Shown here in pieces: positions 59,207-64,000 of a DNA stretch of 64,000 nt. The position numbers were made by a program, and so were the translations under genes. This stretch comes from Deltaproteobacteria bacterium. Lineage in GTDB: Bacteria > Myxococcota_A > Polyangia > GCA-2747355. Position 1 is the first letter of the stretch, and every line of letters starts with the position of its first letter. The notes under the pieces were generated by a model that saw nothing but the letters and a program-made list of their open reading frames with translations, was not told the origin of the DNA and did not search any database. The DNA is taken from the NCBI GenBank assembly GCA_020633415.1, contig JACKDQ010000002.1, positions 62,001-126,000 of the forward strand, written 5' to 3'.

Positions 59207-60475
59207 ATGCGGTCACTATTGCGCATTCTCAAGGGAATCTACGACCTGCTCGCCAGCTATTTGCTGCTGTGGGTGCTGGGTCTGGCACTGGTCGCCTGGT
59301 CGATCCACGCGATCGTCAGCCTGTCGCTAATGCCCTTCGAGATCGATGGCCCAGCGGCGTTCTGGCGGCTCGTCAGGCGATCGCTGGCAATCGATACCGT
59401 CGCGTTGCGCATCGTGTTCTTCGGCGCCCTGCACGTCACGCTGTTCTGGGCCTTTCGGAGCTGGATTCGCCGGCTGGTACGCTCCGTCGATCGCCGCATC
59501 GACGCGGTGATCTTTCGTTATCAACGCTTCGCCGAGCGCCGCCGCCGGCTGGCGACGATCACCAGCGTTGCTTTTTCCTTACTGGTCACCGCGCTGCTGA
59601 TCCCGTTCGTCGTCCAACCGACATTGGTCCCCGCGCGCAACGACAGCCGCGCCTGGTCCCAGCGCCTGGCCAACTTGCTCGACGGCCAAGCTAGCGCCGC
59701 GATCGCCGAATCAGTGATCGGTCTCTATCGCCGCTGGCTCGGCGCCAAACCGATCGTCGGCCCGCGTGTTGTCTCCGGCGAGGCAAAAGACGAGCGCCGC
59801 GCGATGATCGACCGCTGGGACCCGCTGATCGGTGCGATCGCCCCGACAGCCGATCGGGCAGCTCAGCTCAAGGCACTAATGGTCGTCGAATCGGGCGGGG
59901 AACAGTTCGCGGTCAGTCGCACTGGCTGCATTGGCTTGATGCAGTTTTGTTCGCGCACCGCACAGAGCCGCCCCTTCCGTGCGATCTTCGGCAGCGGCAC
60001 AGTCTACCCCTGTCGTTGTGAAGGCCCATGCCGTGTCGAGCGCAGCGTACGCAGCGCGCTAGAAAGCGGCAGCCTCGAACAGGTCCTTGCCCAACAAAGC
60101 GCCTACCCCTGCGAGCTCTCCGACGGACGTCTCGATCCCCAGCGAGCGCTGCGCGCGGGATACGCCTACCTCGAACAACTCGCCGGGCAACTCGACGACA
60201 ACCTGCTGCTGATCTACATCGGTTACAACTCCGGACCATTGGTCGCCCGAGCAATCCAGCGCAGTCTAGGCTCAGCAGCTAAGTCCGCCGACACCGTCGC
60301 GATCGCCCCTTACCTTGCGGCAGCGTTGCACCCTACTTTTGGCGAGCGCGCTCAGGCTCGTGCGCGTGGTCTGTTGCGGATCCACCTGCCCAAGCTGCAG
60401 CGCGCCTACCGTCACTATCGCAGCCAATTTGCACGGGGCGCCCGCTCCAACCGGCACGGGGCTGATCAGCACTAG
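59207..60475 (+). CDS. Membrane-bound lytic transglycosylase (SLT domain)
   Basis: The 422-residue product has two or three N-terminal membrane helices (SYLLLWVLGLALVAWSIHAI near residue 25, VALRIVFFGALHVTLFW near 65, SLLVTALLIPFVV near 125). The SLT transglycosylase domain begins near residue 220: KALMVVESGGEQFAVSRTGC (catalytic Glu in MVVESGG), IGLMQFCSRTAQ and, near the end, YIGYNSGPLVARAIQ. It cleaves peptidoglycan glycan strands on the periplasmic side. An insertion of about 45 residues with four cysteines (YPCRCEGPCRVE) within the fold is unusual. Single gene in context. Confidence 0.85.
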   Translation: MRSLLRILKGIYDLLASYLLLWVLGLALVAWSIHAIVSLSLMPFEIDGPAAFWRLVRRSLAIDTVALRIVFFGALHVTLFWAFRSWIRRLVRSVDRRIDAVIFRYQRFAERRRRLATITSVAFSLLVTALLIPFVVQPTLVPARNDSRAWSQRLANLLDGQASAAIAESVIGLYRRWLGAKPIVGPRVVSGEAKDERRAMIDRWDPLIGAIAPTADRAAQLKALMVVESGGEQFAVSRTGCIGLMQFCSRTAQSRPFRAIFGSGTVYPCRCEGPCRVERSVRSALESGSLEQVLAQQSAYPCELSDGRLDPQRALRAGYAYLEQLAGQLDDNLLLIYIGYNSGPLVARAIQRSLGSAAKSADTVAIAPYLAAALHPTFGERAQARARGLLRIHLPKLQRAYRHYRSQFARGARSNRHGADQH

Positions 60476-60585
60476 CGAGCTGTTTTCGGCATTCGGCACG
60501 CCGAACACCGGGATGGTCAAAGGGACGGCGCTGGTCTATGGTGCCGCCGCCGTTGCAACCAAGACCAACACCCGAGGAGACCTGC

Positions 60586-61830
60586 ATGAAGAGCTGGCGG
60601 CTTGCCCTTGGTTTGCTGATCGTCTTCGGCCTCGACCGCCGTGCCTGGGCAGGCGGCTACGATACGCCGATGCTGTATTCGGCGCGCCACATGGGCATGG
60701 GTGGTGCAGCGGTAGCCTATGTCGACGACCCATCAGCTTTGTTTCACAACCCTGCGGGCTTAGCAGGCATCAAGCGCCTCTCATTGCTGGGCGACTTCTC
60801 GCTGTTGCTCGGCGGCATCACCTCCGCACCCGAAGACGGCGTCAGCGGCGTCGACAGCGATCTGCTCGTCGCGCCGTTCTTTTTGGTCGGCGCCGGCTAT
60901 CGGCTGCTCGACGGGTTGACCATCGGCGCGGCGGTCTACCCGGTGGCCTCGGCCAACGCCACCTATCAGTACGCCAACGCAGAGCGTCGCCCGGTAACCA
61001 ATAGCACCAAGCTGGTGTTTATCGAGACAACGATTGGCGCGGGCATCAACATCGATGCGATCCGCCTCAACCTCGGGGCGGGCTACCGGCTGACCTTCGT
61101 CAACCTCGCCCGCGACCAAGTGGTCGACGGCAAAGATCAGCTGGGCTTCGACATGTCCGGCTGGAACGTCGCCAGCTTCCGCGTCGGTGCCCAGTGGGAA
61201 GCGATCCCCAAACACCTTAAGCTCGGGTTCAGCTACCGCCACAAGACCGTTACCGAGGTCAAGCAGGACAGCTTGACCGTATGGCCGATCTTGGGTGGAA
61301 CGGCGACTGACGGCTCGGCTGAGTTCATTCTGCCGGGCCGACTGATCTTTGGTCTGCGCGGCGACTACAAGAACTTCGGCGCGGCTCTCGACCTTGAATA
61401 CGCGCTCAGCAGCCAGAACAAAGACACGACAATCCGCGCCAAGCTCACCAACGGCACCGAGGCCGCGCTGCTCAACATCTTCGAATGGGACAACGCGATC
61501 ACCTTGCGTCTCGGCGGCGAGTACCGCTTTGCGCTCAGCAAAACACGAACCTTGATCCCCCGACTGGGATTCGTTTACGACGCCCGCACCTCAACCAAGC
61601 AATATCCGACCGCCTTCGGCACACCACCGGCACCGACCTTCGTGCTGACCGCCGGCGCGGGCTACGAAACCGGCCCCTATCGGGTCAACGTGGCCTACGG
61701 CTATCGCTTCGGCAGCACAACCGTCGCCAAAGAAGACCTGGAAAGTAACTGCGTGTCTTGCAGCAAAGCAGGCGACTACGCGATCTTCCTCAACGGCATC
61801 TACCTCGACGTGTCCTACGACTTCCACTAG
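60586..61830 (+). CDS. FadL/OmpP1-type outer membrane protein
   Basis: The 414-residue product has a signal peptide (MKSWRLALGLLIVFGLDRRA, then WA-G) and the FadL-family opening SARHMGMGGAAVAYVDDPSA followed by LFHNPAGLAG. The rest alternates in a beta-barrel pattern (FSYRHKTVTEVKQDSLTVWP, LRLGGEYRFALSKTRTLIPR) and ends with YLDVSYDFH, a C-terminal aromatic as needed for outer-membrane insertion. FadL proteins transport hydrophobic compounds such as fatty acids. GAGGAGA precedes the ATG. The preferred substrate cannot be read. Confidence 0.9.
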   Translation: MKSWRLALGLLIVFGLDRRAWAGGYDTPMLYSARHMGMGGAAVAYVDDPSALFHNPAGLAGIKRLSLLGDFSLLLGGITSAPEDGVSGVDSDLLVAPFFLVGAGYRLLDGLTIGAAVYPVASANATYQYANAERRPVTNSTKLVFIETTIGAGINIDAIRLNLGAGYRLTFVNLARDQVVDGKDQLGFDMSGWNVASFRVGAQWEAIPKHLKLGFSYRHKTVTEVKQDSLTVWPILGGTATDGSAEFILPGRLIFGLRGDYKNFGAALDLEYALSSQNKDTTIRAKLTNGTEAALLNIFEWDNAITLRLGGEYRFALSKTRTLIPRLGFVYDARTSTKQYPTAFGTPPAPTFVLTAGAGYETGPYRVNVAYGYRFGSTTVAKEDLESNCVSCSKAGDYAIFLNGIYLDVSYDFH

Positions 61831-61966
61831 GCCCGCCAACCGCTCAGAAAACCGCCACCATCTACCGATGTTGCGCCCTCTATCAAACTCGCGCGCTTGA
61901 TCGCTGTCCGCCTCGCCAACCGCTGTGCTAACCTGGGCGCTGCGCTAAAAATAGAGGAAAATCACG

Positions 61967-63070
61967 GTGGCGAGCGTATCGATCAGCTTACTCGAGGAAC
62001 TATGGTTCGCCGATGGGGGCGACGACGACGCCGAAGCGGCGGCCGCCCAAAGCATGGTCGCCAGCGCCGCACAGACCGCCGGGGCGCGTCCGTTTCCTCA
62101 TGCGGTTCAGCAGGTGCTGACGCTCAGTCGCGACCCAAACGCCGAGGTGCGCAAGGTCGCCCAGTTGATCGAGAGCGACGCAGCCTTGTCGGCCCGAGTG
62201 CTACAGCTGGTCAACTCGGCGGCGATGGCAACCGCTGTGCGCTGTACGTCGATCAACCACGCCGTGGCGCTACTCGGCATGAAGCTGATCGCCGAGCTGG
62301 CGACAGCGGCGGCGGCCCTCGACCTGTTCGACGAGCAGGGAGCGCAAGCGAGCACGCTGATGGAGCACGCAACCGTCGTCGGCGGACTGGCCCGCCACCT
62401 GGCCAGTATCTGTGCGATTCAACCGGACGACGTCTACACCTGCGCGTTGATGCACGACCTCGGCAAGCTGTTTCTGCTCCAGCAGAGCGGTGACACCGAC
62501 TATCAAGCACTGCTCAGCGCGCACGAGCACGAAGCAGACCAGCTACATCTCGTCGAACGCGAGAAGTATGGCTACGACCATGCGGTGCTCGCCGCCCATG
62601 TGCTGCGCGCCTGGCAGATCCCCGATCCAGTGCCCAAGGTGGTCGCATGGCACCATCAGCCTGCTCGCGCCCTCGAAGGTGGCCAACAAGTCGCACGACT
62701 GGTCGCCCTGGTCCGTACCGCCGATCGCCTTGCCTACGCGATCCACGACGATGCCGACGCCGAAGAGATCAGTGCGCGGATCGCCGCCGACGCCAGCGCC
62801 GAGTACATCGGTTTGCGAGCCGATCAGCTCGCGCGCAACTGGATGGACCTACAAAACGTCGCCGACGGCAGTCGCGATCCGCTCAATCCGCAGCCCGCCC
62901 CCCGACGCACACGACCCGCTGATCAGGCGGGTGGCGACGCTGCGCATGGCCAACCAGCAAGAGAAAAGCCGCCGGTGCTCCCGCGCAAACAAGCGACCGG
63001 TTGGCTGCTCGCCGCTTTCGCTGCTCTGGCCCTGATCGGGGCGATCGTCGTCTACTTGACCGTGCGCTGA
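61967..63070 (+). CDS. HDOD-domain protein with C-terminal membrane anchor
   Basis: The 367-residue product starts with GTG preceded by AGAGGA. The HDOD domain spans about 40-265: FPHAVQQVLTLSRDPNAEVR, IESDAALSARVLQLVNSAAM, INHAVALLGMKLIAELATAA and CALMHDLGKLFLL, where the HD pair is kept. HDOD proteins lack phosphodiesterase activity in most cases and act in signalling. After a disordered linker, a single helix (GWLLAAFAALALIGAIVVYL) ends four residues before the stop (TVR after it), so it is tail-anchored in the inner membrane, unusual for HDOD. No receiver or GGDEF domain is present. Confidence 0.88.
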   Translation: MASVSISLLEELWFADGGDDDAEAAAAQSMVASAAQTAGARPFPHAVQQVLTLSRDPNAEVRKVAQLIESDAALSARVLQLVNSAAMATAVRCTSINHAVALLGMKLIAELATAAAALDLFDEQGAQASTLMEHATVVGGLARHLASICAIQPDDVYTCALMHDLGKLFLLQQSGDTDYQALLSAHEHEADQLHLVEREKYGYDHAVLAAHVLRAWQIPDPVPKVVAWHHQPARALEGGQQVARLVALVRTADRLAYAIHDDADAEEISARIAADASAEYIGLRADQLARNWMDLQNVADGSRDPLNPQPAPRRTRPADQAGGDAAHGQPAREKPPVLPRKQATGWLLAAFAALALIGAIVVYLTVR

Positions 63071-63378
63071 GCTACACGCGCTCGCGATCATCGTCGATCG
63101 CGCGAAGGCCGACAAAGCCTGCGCGGCGTTTCCTTTGAATACAAGACATTAGGCAAGGCGGTCGGCGACGAGAAAAAAATCACCTGCTGCGCTAAAACAG
63201 TGACCAGCTCCGACGATGAGGGAGTCGGCGTATAGCGCCACGTTGGACGTAAATCGCAGGACGGAGCGCAACGGATAACGGCACCCCCGTCGCGAGGCGG
63301 GCTCGCAAAGCCAGGGGCCTGATTCAGGCAGCCCAGCTGCCCAAGTTAGCGCTGTGGCTCCGACCCAGGGAGCCACCC
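63071..63378 (+). other. Intergenic spacer, nothing recognised
   Basis: About 305 bases. An A/T-richer stretch around 63130-63185 (including GAAAAAAATCACC) may carry a promoter or the end of a terminator. No gene or RNA is visible. Confidence 0.35.
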
Positions 63379-63843
63379 ATGCCTGGTCCAAAGCTCACTC
63401 GCCTCGCGCTGATCGGCAGCCTGCTGCTCGGCGCCTGTGCACGCGTGCCGCGGATCAAACACCCCGCTCCCCGCACAATGGCACCCGCCCAACTGAATGC
63501 CCTGCTGGCACTGATGGCGCCGTTGCCACCCTGTGTCAGCGAAAGCGAAAACGGCGCGACGATCTCGCAGATGGCCTCGGTCGCCGAAACCCAACTTCAC
63601 GCGATTGCCCTCGAGGCCGACAACGCCCCCGCGCTGAGCGCTTGTCTCAGGCAGACCCGCAACCAGCTGCGCCGGCTCGCACGGACATTGCGCGACGACG
63701 CCAAAGGCTGCCGCCAAGTGCGCGAAGTCTATCGCTACTGCAACCTGACCCATCGACCGATGATCCTGCGTGTCCGACGCGTGGCCAGTGACGCCGATCC
63801 GTTTCCGGAGTCGCTAACGCTGACCTCACCGTTTGCGCCCTAA
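63379..63843 (+). CDS. Small lipoprotein of unknown function
   Basis: The 154-residue product has a lipoprotein signal (MPGPKLTRLALIGSLLLGAC, lipobox LGAC). The mature part is helical, with two strong helices (LNALLALMAPLPPCVSESEN, and QTRNQLRRLARTLRDDAKGC) and four cysteines beyond the lipidated one that could form two disulfides. No family recognised. It is the last complete gene in the window; the following 150 bases may contain the start of another gene but nothing definite. Confidence 0.65.
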   Translation: MPGPKLTRLALIGSLLLGACARVPRIKHPAPRTMAPAQLNALLALMAPLPPCVSESENGATISQMASVAETQLHAIALEADNAPALSACLRQTRNQLRRLARTLRDDAKGCRQVREVYRYCNLTHRPMILRVRRVASDADPFPESLTLTSPFAP

Positions 63844-64000
63844 CCGCAGCGCTGATCTGCGTTGAGCATCGCTCGCTGGCTGGACGCCGCCGGCGCAGTG
63901 CTACAACGACCCGTCCTGCAAGCCTTTTCCACAGCTTCGGCGCGGTCGTTGCGTACAACGGCAACCTGCGCTACAGCTGGCTCTCCGATGGCTATTGATG

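Noticed and set aside
63844..64000. Start of another gene at the right edge
   Set aside because: Frames are open but too short, with no start or ribosome site that decides between them.

Overview
The window is GC-rich (roughly 60-65% by eye) bacterial DNA, most likely from a myxobacterium-like member of the Myxococcota. The evidence is a serine protease at 2794-3840 ending in a MYXO-CTERM sorting tail, a very high share of predicted lipoproteins with aspartate-spaced linkers, RCC1 and beta-propeller surface proteins, a type IV pilus retraction ATPase, and a tRNA-Cys without an encoded CCA. No rRNA, CRISPR array or intact mobile element was seen.

The left half (1-34 kb) is accessory in character. 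Most genes encode secreted proteins or lipoproteins of unknown function, separated by long spacers full of gene debris: two zincin metalloprotease fragments, a frameshifted beta-repeat protein, an internally deleted methyltransferase, a ClpA C-terminus, an RRM fragment and three pieces of an IS91-like transposase. One clean operon stands out (6814-10857): TetR regulator, short-chain dehydrogenase, monoacylglycerol-lipase-like hydrolase and fatty-acid-amide-hydrolase-like amidase, probably for lipid ester or amide turnover. The most unusual genes are a lipoprotein carrying an RNA recognition motif (14916-15338) and a signal-peptide-bearing TIR-like protein (12788-13327).

The right half (34-64 kb) is more densely packed and more conserved. 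A four-gene minus-strand operon (40964 down to 36117) encodes an SCP2-E1alpha-E1beta fusion of a thiamine-dependent 2-oxoacid dehydrogenase, a radical SAM protein with a SPASM-like tail, a TetR regulator and a small protein. Its promoter overlaps a strong dyad, the likely TetR site. Then come an HNH nuclease, tRNA-Cys, a tRNA-like element whose halves are about 150 bases apart, lipoproteins with PEBP and rhodanese domains, a TPR membrane protein, a PilT-type ATPase with a small overlapping partner, a SUFU-domain protein, Tex, an ATP-grasp enzyme, a PlsC-like acyltransferase, a LOG-family protein, a lytic transglycosylase, a FadL-like outer membrane protein and a tail-anchored HDOD protein.

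Two themes recur. First, folds usually found in the cytosol (RRM, TIR, rhodanese, PEBP) are exported here. Second, four unrelated lipoproteins share a GK(A/G)E motif shortly after the lipidated cysteine. All functional statements come from reading motifs by eye; no database search was run.
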